Assembly: GCA_963788225.1 (NCBI GenBank)
Contig: CAWBGI010000003.1
Location: 1 to 64,000, forward strand
Direction: 5' to 3'
DNA from: Sulfotelmatobacter sp963788225
GTDB lineage: Bacteria > Acidobacteriota > Terriglobia > Terriglobales > Acidobacteriaceae
Length of the DNA: 64,000 nucleotides
A program made the position numbers and the translations under genes. The notes below the pieces were generated by a model. It worked only from the letters and a program-made list of their open reading frames with translations, made no database searches and had not been told where the DNA came from. The first letter of the stretch is position 1, and every line of letters starts with the position of its first letter. Positions 53,670-61,535 of this stretch are shown here, piece after piece.

Positions 53670-55124
53670 GTGAAGGTCATTCAGAACTACATCAATGGTC
53701 GCTTCGTGAAGGGAGCGCGTGATTTTGCCGACATTAATCCGGCCGACGGTTCTGTAATCGCGCAAGCAACAGAAGCGGACCGAGCGATGGTGGATGAGGC
53801 TGTGGCCGCGGCCCGGCAAGCCCTCGAAGGTGAATGGGGCCGCTCGACAGTTCCTGCGCGCGCCGCTGTGCTGAATAAGATCGCCTGCGGAATCGAAGCC
53901 CGCTTCGACGACTTTCTTCAAGCTGAGGTTGCGGACACCGGCAAGCCCGTGTCACTAGCTTCTAAGATTGATGTTCCGCGCGGAGCGGCGAATTTCCGTG
54001 CCTTCGCGGACATGATCAAGACCGCAGGCGGGGAATCTTTTCGCACGGAGACTCCCGACGGTGTGACGGCGCTCAATTACACCGAGCGCAAACCACTGGG
54101 CGTCGTTGGGATCATCACGCCGTGGAATCTGCCGCTGTTGCTGCTCACCTGGAAAGTAGCTCCCGCATTGGCCTGCGGCAACTGCGTCGTCGCTAAGCCT
54201 TCCGAGGAGACTCCGGCGACTGCGACTTTGCTGGCGGAAGTGATGGAGTCATCCGGGGTTCCGCCGGGCGTTTTCAATGTGGTTCACGGTTTTGGGCCGG
54301 ATTCGGCCGGCGAGTTTTTGACCACGCATCCGGAAGTTGACGCCATCACTTTCACTGGAGAATCACGGACAGGCTCTGCCATCATGCGGGCGGTTGCGCC
54401 ATCCGTGAAACCGGTATCCTTCGAACTCGGCGGAAAGAATGCAGCAATCGTGTTCGCCGACTGCGATTTCGACGACACGATGAAGGGCTTATCCGATGCT
54501 GTGTTCCTCAACACCGGGCAAGTGTGCCTGTGCGCCGAGCGCGTATATGTGGAGCGTTCAATCTTCGAGCGTTTTCTCTCTGCCCTGAAACGGGAAGCTG
54601 AAAACTTGCGGCTGGGCTGGCCCATGCACAGCAACACCACCACTGGGCCTCTGATTTCAAGGGACCATCGTGAAAAGGTTCTCTCTTATTACCAGCTCGC
54701 CAGGGAAGAAGGCGCAACGACGGTAACCGGCGGCGGTACGCCCGAATTCGGCGATGGCCGGGACAACGGGTTTTATGTTCAACCGACCATTCTGACGGGG
54801 CTGCCCGAGTCCTCCCGATGCGTCAAAGAAGAAATTTTCGGCCCCGTCTGCCACGTCGCGCCATTCGATACGGAGGAAGAGGCCATCGCGAAATCCAACG
54901 ACACAAAGTACGGTTTGGCAGCTTCCGTCTGGACTTCGAACTTGAAGCGCGGCCATCGCGTTGCGAGTAAGCTCAGAGCCGGCATTACCTGGGTCAATTG
55001 CTGGTTTCTGCGCGATCTTCGAACGCCATTCGGCGGAGTGGGTCTTTCGGGCATTGGACGCGAGGGCGGCATGCACTCGTTGAACTTTTATTCCGAACTA
55101 ATCAACGTCTGCGTTAAGTTGTGA
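53670..55124 (+). CDS. 2-aminomuconic/2-hydroxymuconic semialdehyde dehydrogenase
   Basis: 484-residue NAD aldehyde dehydrogenase. VKVIQNYINGRFVKGARDF opening; GVVGIITPWNLPLLLLTWKVAPALACGN; general base Glu252 in SFELGGKNAAIVF; catalytic Cys286 in NTGQVCLCAERVYVER. The FADCDFDDT and FLRDLRTPFGGVGLSGIGREGG pieces fit the muconic-semialdehyde subgroup. In this operon it should oxidise 2-aminomuconate 6-semialdehyde to 2-aminomuconate. The GTG at 53670 is the best start; no strong Shine-Dalgarno is at the right distance, so the start is the weak point. Confidence 0.9.
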   Translation: MKVIQNYINGRFVKGARDFADINPADGSVIAQATEADRAMVDEAVAAARQALEGEWGRSTVPARAAVLNKIACGIEARFDDFLQAEVADTGKPVSLASKIDVPRGAANFRAFADMIKTAGGESFRTETPDGVTALNYTERKPLGVVGIITPWNLPLLLLTWKVAPALACGNCVVAKPSEETPATATLLAEVMESSGVPPGVFNVVHGFGPDSAGEFLTTHPEVDAITFTGESRTGSAIMRAVAPSVKPVSFELGGKNAAIVFADCDFDDTMKGLSDAVFLNTGQVCLCAERVYVERSIFERFLSALKREAENLRLGWPMHSNTTTGPLISRDHREKVLSYYQLAREEGATTVTGGGTPEFGDGRDNGFYVQPTILTGLPESSRCVKEEIFGPVCHVAPFDTEEEAIAKSNDTKYGLAASVWTSNLKRGHRVASKLRAGITWVNCWFLRDLRTPFGGVGLSGIGREGGMHSLNFYSELINVCVKL

Positions 55125-55155
55125 CAGCGCTTCGACTCACTTGAGGCGTTCCCCA

Positions 55156-55593
55156 ATGGTGATGGAGAGCAAAATCGTTGAAGGCAAGGCGAAGCCGCGC
55201 GGCCGGTTCCCGCATGTGAAACGGGCAGGCGACTATTTGTTCGTTTCGGGTACCAGCTCTCGCCTGCCGGACGATACGATTGCCGGAGCGCAGACTGATT
55301 CACATGGCTCCGTCCGGCTCGATATTCGGGCGCAGACTCGCGCCGTCATCGACAATATTCGCGACATCCTCGCGAGCGTGGGCGCGGGATTGCGCGACGC
55401 TGTCGAAGTTTCTGCCTACCTCGTGAATATGGCTGATTTCGCGGGATACAACGAAGTCTATGCGGAGTACTTTAGCGAGCAGGGACCTGCGCGAACCACT
55501 GTTGCCGTTCATCAACTTCCCCATCCGCACCTATTGATCGAAATGAAAGTAATCGCCTACAAGCCGGTCTCTCGAACCAAAAGGAGGAAGTGA
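55156..55593 (+). CDS. RidA-family 2-aminomuconate deaminase
   Basis: 145-residue YjgF/RidA protein. ESKIVEGKAKPRGRFPHVKRAGDYLFVSGTSSRLPDDTIAG start (FVSGTSSR core), TRAVIDNIRDILASVGAGLRDAVEVSAYLVNMADFAGYNEVY, and the C-terminal PARTTVAVHQLPHPHLLIEM with the RidA Arg-Thr. Position between the aldehyde dehydrogenase and 3-hydroxyanthranilate dioxygenase, and similarity in layout to AmnD/NbaF, indicate deamination of 2-aminomuconate to 4-oxalocrotonate. A generic enamine-deaminase is the alternative. Its stop overlaps the next start by one base (TGATG). Confidence 0.85.
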   Translation: MVMESKIVEGKAKPRGRFPHVKRAGDYLFVSGTSSRLPDDTIAGAQTDSHGSVRLDIRAQTRAVIDNIRDILASVGAGLRDAVEVSAYLVNMADFAGYNEVYAEYFSEQGPARTTVAVHQLPHPHLLIEMKVIAYKPVSRTKRRK

Positions 55594-56132
55594 TGCCATC
55601 GATCAAAACCCTGAAAGCCTTCAACTTTCAAAGCTGGATTGAGGCCAACCGCGACAAGTTGAAGCCCCCCGTTGGCAACGCGCAGGTGTGGGAAGATGGC
55701 GACATGATGGTCACCGTGGTTGGCGGACCGAATCAGCGCGCGGATTATCACGACGATCCAATCGAGGAGTTTTTCTACCAGCTGAAGGGCGACATCTTCC
55801 TGCGCGTGATGGACGAGGCTGGCAAGCCGCCGCGTGACATACCGATCAAAGAAGGTGAGATCTTCCTATTACCAAAGCACATTCGACATTCGCCGCAACG
55901 CTCCGCAGGGAGCATCGGATTGGTGATCGAAACGCCGCGTCCGGAAGGCGCGGTGGATGGCATCGAGTGGTACTGCCCCAAGTGCTATCACCTCGTTTAT
56001 CGCGCCGAACTGGATCTGGAAAGCATTGTTCGCGATCTGCCTCCGGTGTTCGACCGGTTCTACAACAACGCGGATCTGCGCAAGTGCCAGAAGTGCGGAG
56101 AAATTCATCCTGGAAAGCAACCGCCGAAGTAG
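55593..56132 (+). CDS. nbaC: 3-hydroxyanthranilate 3,4-dioxygenase
   Basis: 179-residue cupin dioxygenase that opens the ring of 3-hydroxyanthranilate to 2-amino-3-carboxymuconate semialdehyde. Fe(II) ligands in context: RADYHDDPIEEFFYQL (His53, Glu59) and LPKHIRHSPQR (His99, with substrate Arg103). The bacterial-type rubredoxin-like site is present as WYCPKC (Cys128, Cys131) and LRKCQKCGEIH (Cys165, Cys168). GGAGG lies right before the ATG at 55593, which overlaps the RidA stop. A GTG at 55590 is the only competing start. Confidence 0.95.
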   Translation: MPSIKTLKAFNFQSWIEANRDKLKPPVGNAQVWEDGDMMVTVVGGPNQRADYHDDPIEEFFYQLKGDIFLRVMDEAGKPPRDIPIKEGEIFLLPKHIRHSPQRSAGSIGLVIETPRPEGAVDGIEWYCPKCYHLVYRAELDLESIVRDLPPVFDRFYNNADLRKCQKCGEIHPGKQPPK

Positions 56133-56147
56133 CATTGCGGGGACGAA

Positions 56148-58058
56148 ATGCAAACCGTCGACATTCACACTCATTTTTTCCCGGAGTCATGGCCTGATCT
56201 AGCCGCTCGTTTCGGCACCCCGGACTGGCCGTGGATCAAGCATACGGAGCCAGGCAAGGCGGTGGTCATGATTGGGGACCGCCCGTTCCGAAAAATCACT
56301 TCTGCTTGCTGGGACGCAGACATCCGGCTCGAACACATGGATCGTGACGGTATCGATCTCCAAGTGATCTGCGCCACGCCGGTCCTATTCGCCTATGGCC
56401 GCGAACCGGACCATGCGCTGGACTGCGCGCGAATCTTCAACGATGCCGCACTGGAAATGTGCAGCCGCGGAAAGGGACGATTGAAGGCGCTTTGCCAGGT
56501 TCCGTTGCAAGACGTCGACGCCGCCTGTAAAGAGCTGACGCGTTCCATGCGCGCGGGGCACTTGGGCGTGCAGATCGGCAATCATGTCGGCGACAAGAAC
56601 CTCGACGATGAAGGAATCGTCACGTTCTTGCATCATTGCGCGGACGAAGGTGCCGCCGTGCTCGTTCACCCTTGGGACATGATGGCCCCGCAGCGAATGC
56701 CGAAGTACATGATGCCGTGGACTGTGGGTATGCCCGCAGAGACTCAATTGTCCCTGGTGGCGCTGATCCTGAGCGGAGCCTTCGATCGCTTGCCCGCGAG
56801 CCTGTGCATCTGTTTCGCCCACGGCGGTGGCAGTTTTGCGTTTCTGCTCGGGCGTCTTGAAAACGCCTTCAATCGCCATGAGATCGCGCGAGGCACTTCT
56901 CAATATGCCCCGAGTCACTACCTCAACCGGTTTTACGTAGATTCCGCAGTCTTTGAGGAGCGCACACTCCAGTACCTGGTCGAAATCATGGGCGCGGATC
57001 GCGTACTTCTCGGTTCCGACTACCCTTTTCCATTGGGCGAAGAGCGCGTGGGGCGTCTCGTTCGCAACAGCAAGCTCCCGTCGGATGTGAAAGCGAAGCT
57101 GGTCGGCGGCAACGCTTACAATTTCCTTGGCATTCAATCCGCCAGCAGTTCAGCCACGCACCAAACAGGTTCGACGGGAGCTGAGTCCGGAGGTTCGCTT
57201 GGCGCGGCGGACGGCACTCCCCCGCCAGTCCCAGGGCACCAAGCCGACGACCGATTGACGTACAGTTCGTATTTAAAGGTTCCTGAATTGCTGAGCCTTC
57301 AGCATCGGCAATCCACGCCCGCGCACCATGACGAACTTCTTTTCATCATCGTTCACCAGACCTACGAGCTGTGGTTCCGCGAGCTGCTGCACGATTTGGA
57401 AGCGGTCGTCGCGAACCTTCGCGCCGCCGGCGCCAATCCCACCTCGCGCGATGAAGTTTATGAGGCCGCCCGGTTACTTCGCCGCTGCACGGAGATCATG
57501 CGCGTGTTGGTGGAACAATTCACCATTCTCGAGACCATGCTCCCCACTCATTTCCTCGCGTTCCGCGACGTGCTGAATCCCGCGAGCGGCTTCCAATCCG
57601 AGCAATTCCGGGAGATCGAATTCCTCTGTGGCCTGAAAGATGAAAAGATGTTGCGCTACCACGAACCTACGCCCGAGGTGCATGCCGCCCTCAATCGCAG
57701 ATTACGTGAAGACTCGCTACGCGATGTCTTTTTCTCAGCATTGACTGCTCTCGGGATGCTGCCGCCCATGACAGCTTCAGCCACGGACCGCGAGCGCTTC
57801 GAAGCGCGCGCAAGGGCTATTCAAAAGCTCTACCAGGACGAGCGCAATCACCGCGACTGGATTGACGTCTGCGAGCGTTTGACCGAATTCGACGAACTGA
57901 TGGTAGGCTGGCGTTTGCGCCATATCCAAATGGTCGAGCGCACGATCGGCGCACGCATGGGCACAGGCGGCAGCACCGGCGGCTCGTATTTGAAGAACAC
58001 GCTCGAGAAGAAGTTTTTTCCGGAGCTTTGGGAAGCGCGAACGATGCTGGAAAAATGA
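56148..58058 (+). CDS. Fusion of ACMS decarboxylase and tryptophan 2,3-dioxygenase
   Basis: 636 continuous codons. Residues 1-330 are an amidohydrolase ACMS decarboxylase: His7 and His9 in VDIHTHFF, His174 in VLVHPWD, His225 in FAHGGGS, Asp291 in LGSDYPF, plus Arg48 and Arg236; each is three residues below the number I remember for the Pseudomonas fluorescens enzyme. A Gly/Ser/Pro-rich linker covers about 331-368. Residues 369-636 are tryptophan 2,3-dioxygenase: Phe399 and His403 in LLFIIVHQTYELW, Arg473 in AFRDVLNPASGFQS, proximal heme His592 in WRLRHIQMVERTIG, Thr606 in GTGGSTGGSYL. Both halves look catalytically complete. No stop, shift or Met occurs in the linker. It starts 15 bases after the dioxygenase gene. 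Confidence 0.95.
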   Translation: MQTVDIHTHFFPESWPDLAARFGTPDWPWIKHTEPGKAVVMIGDRPFRKITSACWDADIRLEHMDRDGIDLQVICATPVLFAYGREPDHALDCARIFNDAALEMCSRGKGRLKALCQVPLQDVDAACKELTRSMRAGHLGVQIGNHVGDKNLDDEGIVTFLHHCADEGAAVLVHPWDMMAPQRMPKYMMPWTVGMPAETQLSLVALILSGAFDRLPASLCICFAHGGGSFAFLLGRLENAFNRHEIARGTSQYAPSHYLNRFYVDSAVFEERTLQYLVEIMGADRVLLGSDYPFPLGEERVGRLVRNSKLPSDVKAKLVGGNAYNFLGIQSASSSATHQTGSTGAESGGSLGAADGTPPPVPGHQADDRLTYSSYLKVPELLSLQHRQSTPAHHDELLFIIVHQTYELWFRELLHDLEAVVANLRAAGANPTSRDEVYEAARLLRRCTEIMRVLVEQFTILETMLPTHFLAFRDVLNPASGFQSEQFREIEFLCGLKDEKMLRYHEPTPEVHAALNRRLREDSLRDVFFSALTALGMLPPMTASATDRERFEARARAIQKLYQDERNHRDWIDVCERLTEFDELMVGWRLRHIQMVERTIGARMGTGGSTGGSYLKNTLEKKFFPELWEARTMLEK

Positions 58059-58100
58059 GCTCCTCGCCGCGAATCCCCGGCGGGCGACAAGTCCTTTAAG

Positions 58101-59465
58101 ATGCAACGGCCCATCGGCAAAATTGCACTCATCGGCTCCGGCCTCACCGGTCCCCTCCTTGCGATTTCTCTCGCGCAGCGCCGTTTCGAGGTTGAAATTT
58201 ACGAACGCCGTCTCGACATGCGGCGAGTCAAAGTCAGCGCCGGGCGTTCCATCAATCTCGCCATATCGACACGCGGCATCTACGCGCTGCGCGAAGCCGG
58301 CCTGTGGGACTCGATGCGAAGCATCATTATCCCCATGAAAGGCCGCATGATGCATTCCGTCGCAGGCGAGCTCACGTTTCAGCCTTACGGCAAGGACGAG
58401 ACCGAAGTCATCAATTCCATCTCGCGGGCAGACCTGAACGCCGCCTTGATGGACGCGGCCGAGGCGCAGGGCGTCGTCATACGCTTCAGCGAACGTTGCA
58501 CGGGATTTGATTTGCAAACTGGTTCTGTGCGGTTGCGCAATGAAGAGACCGGTCGCGAGACAACCGCCGAGCCGGGAATTGCAATCGGCACTGACGGGGC
58601 CGCCTCAGCCATCCGCGCTGAAATGCTGAAGCTGCCGCGCTTCAATTTCTCTCAGCAATACCTTGATTACGGATATAAGGAACTCACTATCGCAGCCGCT
58701 CCTGGCGGTACGCACCAGGTCGAGCCACACGCGCTGCACATTTGGCCGCGCGGCTCCTTTATGCTCATCGCGCTTCCCAACGTCGATGGCACCTTTGCCT
58801 GCATTTTGTTCCTGCCTTTCGAAGGCAGTCCCAGCTTTGCCAGCCTCGATTCCGTCTCAAAGGTTCTCGACTTTTTCAAGACGCACTTCCCGGATGCCGT
58901 CCCGCTCATGCCGCATTTGGCCGCGAACTATTTCGACAACCCGACCGGCTCGATGGTAACCATTCGCTGTTCGCCCTGGCATGTGAACGGCAAAGCGCTG
59001 TTGCTCGGCGATGCAGCTCATGCCATCGTTCCATTCTTCGGCCAGGGCATGAACTGTGCGTTCGAAGACTGCTCGTGCTTCTTGGAGCTACTCGACCGGC
59101 ACGGTGCCAACTGGCCGGATCTGTTCCTCGAATTCGAGCGAGCGCGCAAAGACAACACCGACTCTATTGCCGCCCTTGCTCTCGAAAATTTCGTGGAGAT
59201 GCGTGATCGCGTCGCCGATCCTCGCTTTCTATTCCAGAAAAAAGTCGAGCTTGCGCTTCAAGCGCGATATCCCCGGCTTTTTGTGCCCAAATATGCGATG
59301 GTGACATTTCACCGGGTTCCTTATTCCGTGGCCCATTCGCGCGGCAGCATTCAGGACCGCCTACTCGCTGAATTGTGCGATTCGGTGAGCCGAATCGAGG
59401 ATCTCGACTGGCAAAAGGCTGAAATGTTGATTCACAGGAACCTCACTCCGCTGGAGGATCTCTAG
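58101..59465 (+). CDS. kmo: Kynurenine 3-monooxygenase
   Basis: 454-residue FAD monooxygenase that hydroxylates kynurenine with NADPH and oxygen. FAD loop IALIGSGLTGPLLAISLAQR, the KMO-type VKVSAGRSINLAISTRG with the substrate region Arg-Ser-Ile-Asn, PYGKDETEVINSISRADLN, and the second FAD motif LLLGDAAHAIVPFFGQGMNCAFEDC (GDAAHAIVPFFGQGMN at 303-318). A C-terminal hydrophobic helix, used for membrane attachment in eukaryotes, is not apparent. The stop is directly followed by the GTG of kynU. Confidence 0.96.
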   Translation: MQRPIGKIALIGSGLTGPLLAISLAQRRFEVEIYERRLDMRRVKVSAGRSINLAISTRGIYALREAGLWDSMRSIIIPMKGRMMHSVAGELTFQPYGKDETEVINSISRADLNAALMDAAEAQGVVIRFSERCTGFDLQTGSVRLRNEETGRETTAEPGIAIGTDGAASAIRAEMLKLPRFNFSQQYLDYGYKELTIAAAPGGTHQVEPHALHIWPRGSFMLIALPNVDGTFACILFLPFEGSPSFASLDSVSKVLDFFKTHFPDAVPLMPHLAANYFDNPTGSMVTIRCSPWHVNGKALLLGDAAHAIVPFFGQGMNCAFEDCSCFLELLDRHGANWPDLFLEFERARKDNTDSIAALALENFVEMRDRVADPRFLFQKKVELALQARYPRLFVPKYAMVTFHRVPYSVAHSRGSIQDRLLAELCDSVSRIEDLDWQKAEMLIHRNLTPLEDL

Positions 59466-60743
59466 GTGGCGACCGCTGAATTCGACGCAACGAAAGATTT
59501 TGCCGCTGCCATGACCGCTGGCGATCCGCTCGCCGCCTATCGGGAACGCTTTCACATCCCCCGGGCGCCCGGCGGCGCTCCCTGTATCTACCTCTCCGGT
59601 CATTCGCTCGGTTTGCAACCGAAATCAACGCGCTCTCACGTCGAGCTGGAATTAAAGGATTGGGAAGCGTTCGGCGTCGAAGGGCACCACTGCGCGCGAA
59701 ATCCCTGGATTCCGTATCACGAGATTCTCACCAGGTCGACGGCGCGTCTGGTCGGCGCGCTTCCCGGCGAAGTCGTTGTCATGAATTCGCTCACGGTGAA
59801 CTTGCACCTCATGCTGGTCACGTTTTACCGCCCCACCGCACACCGAAACAAAATCCTCATCGAAGCGAATGCCTTCCCTTCCGACCAATATGCCGTCAAG
59901 TCCCAGCTTCACTCCCACGGCTACGATCCGGTGGTAACGCTCATCGAAATCGCCCCTCGTCCCGGCGAAACGTGGCTCCGCACGGAGGACATTGAGGAGC
60001 GAATCTTGGCGGACGGCGACTCGATCGCCCTCGTTTTGCTCGGTGACGTCAACTATTTTTCAGGCCAGGCTTTCGAGTGCGCACGCATCGCGGACGCAGG
60101 GCATGCCAGGGGCTGCGCCGTTGGTTTTGACTTGGCGCACGCCGCCGGAAATCTCCAACTGCAATTGCACGACTGGAACATTGATTTCGCCGTTTGGTGC
60201 AGCTACAAATACCTCAACGCGGGGCCCGGCGCCATCGCCGGATGTTTCATACACGAGCGGCACGCGCGTAACACTGGGCTGCCTCGTTTCGCCGGATGGT
60301 GGGGCCACGACAAGCAGACCCGCTTTGACATGGGCTCGGACTTCCACGCCATTCCGAGCGCCGAGGGCTGGCAGGTGAGCAACCCTTCGATACTCTCGAT
60401 GGCCGCGCTCCGCGCGTCGATGGGAATATTCGACGAAGTCGGAATGGAGCGATTGCGCGCCAAGAGCGAATTGCTGACAGGTTATCTCGAATTCTTGCTG
60501 AGTCAGAATTTCCCGAGAGGGTTTTCGATCATCACACCGCGCAACCCCGCTCACCGCGGCGCCCAGCTTTCGCTGCGTCTTACTCGGGGCGGCCGTGCGA
60601 TCTGCAAGACCCTTGCTGGGCAGGGCGTGATTTGCGATTGGCGCGAACCGGACATCCTGCGCGTCGCGCCGGTGCCCCTCTATAACTCGTTCTCTGATGT
60701 CTTCACTTTTGTTGAGAAGTTCCGCGCCGCTCTTCAGGATTAG
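59466..60743 (+). CDS. kynU: Kynureninase
   Basis: 425-residue PLP enzyme, fold type I, that cleaves 3-hydroxykynurenine to 3-hydroxyanthranilate and alanine. CIYLSGHSLGLQPKSTR opening, VVMNSLTVNLHLMLVTFYRPT, GDVNYFSGQAFECARIAD, FDLAHAAGNLQLQLHDWNID and the PLP Lys248 in VWCSYKYLNAGPGAIAGCF. Then RFAGWWGHDKQTRFDMGSDF. GTG start exactly after the kmo stop: no gap, so coupled translation is likely. Last gene of the operon. Confidence 0.96.
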   Translation: MATAEFDATKDFAAAMTAGDPLAAYRERFHIPRAPGGAPCIYLSGHSLGLQPKSTRSHVELELKDWEAFGVEGHHCARNPWIPYHEILTRSTARLVGALPGEVVVMNSLTVNLHLMLVTFYRPTAHRNKILIEANAFPSDQYAVKSQLHSHGYDPVVTLIEIAPRPGETWLRTEDIEERILADGDSIALVLLGDVNYFSGQAFECARIADAGHARGCAVGFDLAHAAGNLQLQLHDWNIDFAVWCSYKYLNAGPGAIAGCFIHERHARNTGLPRFAGWWGHDKQTRFDMGSDFHAIPSAEGWQVSNPSILSMAALRASMGIFDEVGMERLRAKSELLTGYLEFLLSQNFPRGFSIITPRNPAHRGAQLSLRLTRGGRAICKTLAGQGVICDWREPDILRVAPVPLYNSFSDVFTFVEKFRAALQD

Positions 60744-61535
60744 TCATTTCTTACCCACCTGTCCCTCGCCAATACTCTGCCCACTCTCGATTTCAACAAG
60801 CTAGAGCGTTGACATTGACAGGCATCTCGCAGCAACTGTGCTCTATGTTTCATTTTATAAGACTGTTTCTGGCCTTGCTTCTCCGCCTTTCCCGAGCTCA
60901 GCGGAGCCGCCTACTTTAGAACTTGGCTCTTCGGCAGCAATTCGGTGTCTTGCAGCGAGAGCATTCCCGCCCGCGCGGCGGACCAAGCAGCATGACTTTC
61001 AATCTCACCGTAAGGAGTTCTTTGTCGTGATTCCCAAGGAGCGGTTCGTTTCCAACCCAATCCCCGCTTCCTTCAAATGTTCAATATCCCAGGAGAACGA
61101 ATAGACAGGTGGAAGCCTATTCGTTGTGAATCATGGGGGCCGACTGGATAACAAATCGGGATATCCTGCGCGTTCCCGAAGGCGATTTCTTCGATTAATC
61201 TGGCCTCCGTAGCCTTGCAGTTTGGCTGAGCAATTGCAGCTAAAAGGTGGGCAGACTAGGACGGCTAAGTATCAAAACCTGAAGGGCTTACTGGACAGTG
61301 AAGGGCAGGCAGGTTCGCCGTCCCCGTAACTCATTTAGGCCTCGGCTGTTGCCGCAGCACTTGGTTTTGCCGTTCTATTAGCGCCCGGCGGGAACACGCT
61401 AAGGTGTGTCGCTGATTGGTGAATGTCTGCTCAAAAGGACGTCTCCTTTTGCATACAGTCCAGCTTTCGGCCGACTCCCTGGCGCATGAATTTACGGAGT
61501 TTCCATTGGTACTAGGCCACCCTAGGAGTGTTCTT
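60744..61535. other. About 790-base gap between the kynurenine operon and the tad-like genes
   Basis: A short frame at 60838-61104 has no family sequence and is not supported. A 9-bp inverted repeat AACGAATAG/CTATTCGTT with a 12-base loop lies at 61096-61125. The rest should contain the promoter and leader of the TadG-like gene. I see no tRNA, repeat array or riboswitch I can support. Confidence 0.4.
61096..61125. other. Inverted repeat, 9-bp arms
   Basis: AACGAATAG at 61096-61104 and CTATTCGTT at 61117-61125 are perfect complements. It has no T-run and lies far from both neighbours; it could be an operator or a structured leader element. Confidence 0.35.

Noticed and set aside
60838..61104. 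88-residue frame MLYVSFYKTVSG...
   Set aside because: No family resemblance, a Pro/Ser-rich mix typical of random GC-rich frames, and no Shine-Dalgarno at the right distance.
61190..61330. Possible c-di-GMP or other riboswitch before the TadG-like gene
   Set aside because: I looked for GEMM-type GGGCAAACC and CCGGCCTAA cores and found only loose fragments; nothing supports a fold I can name.
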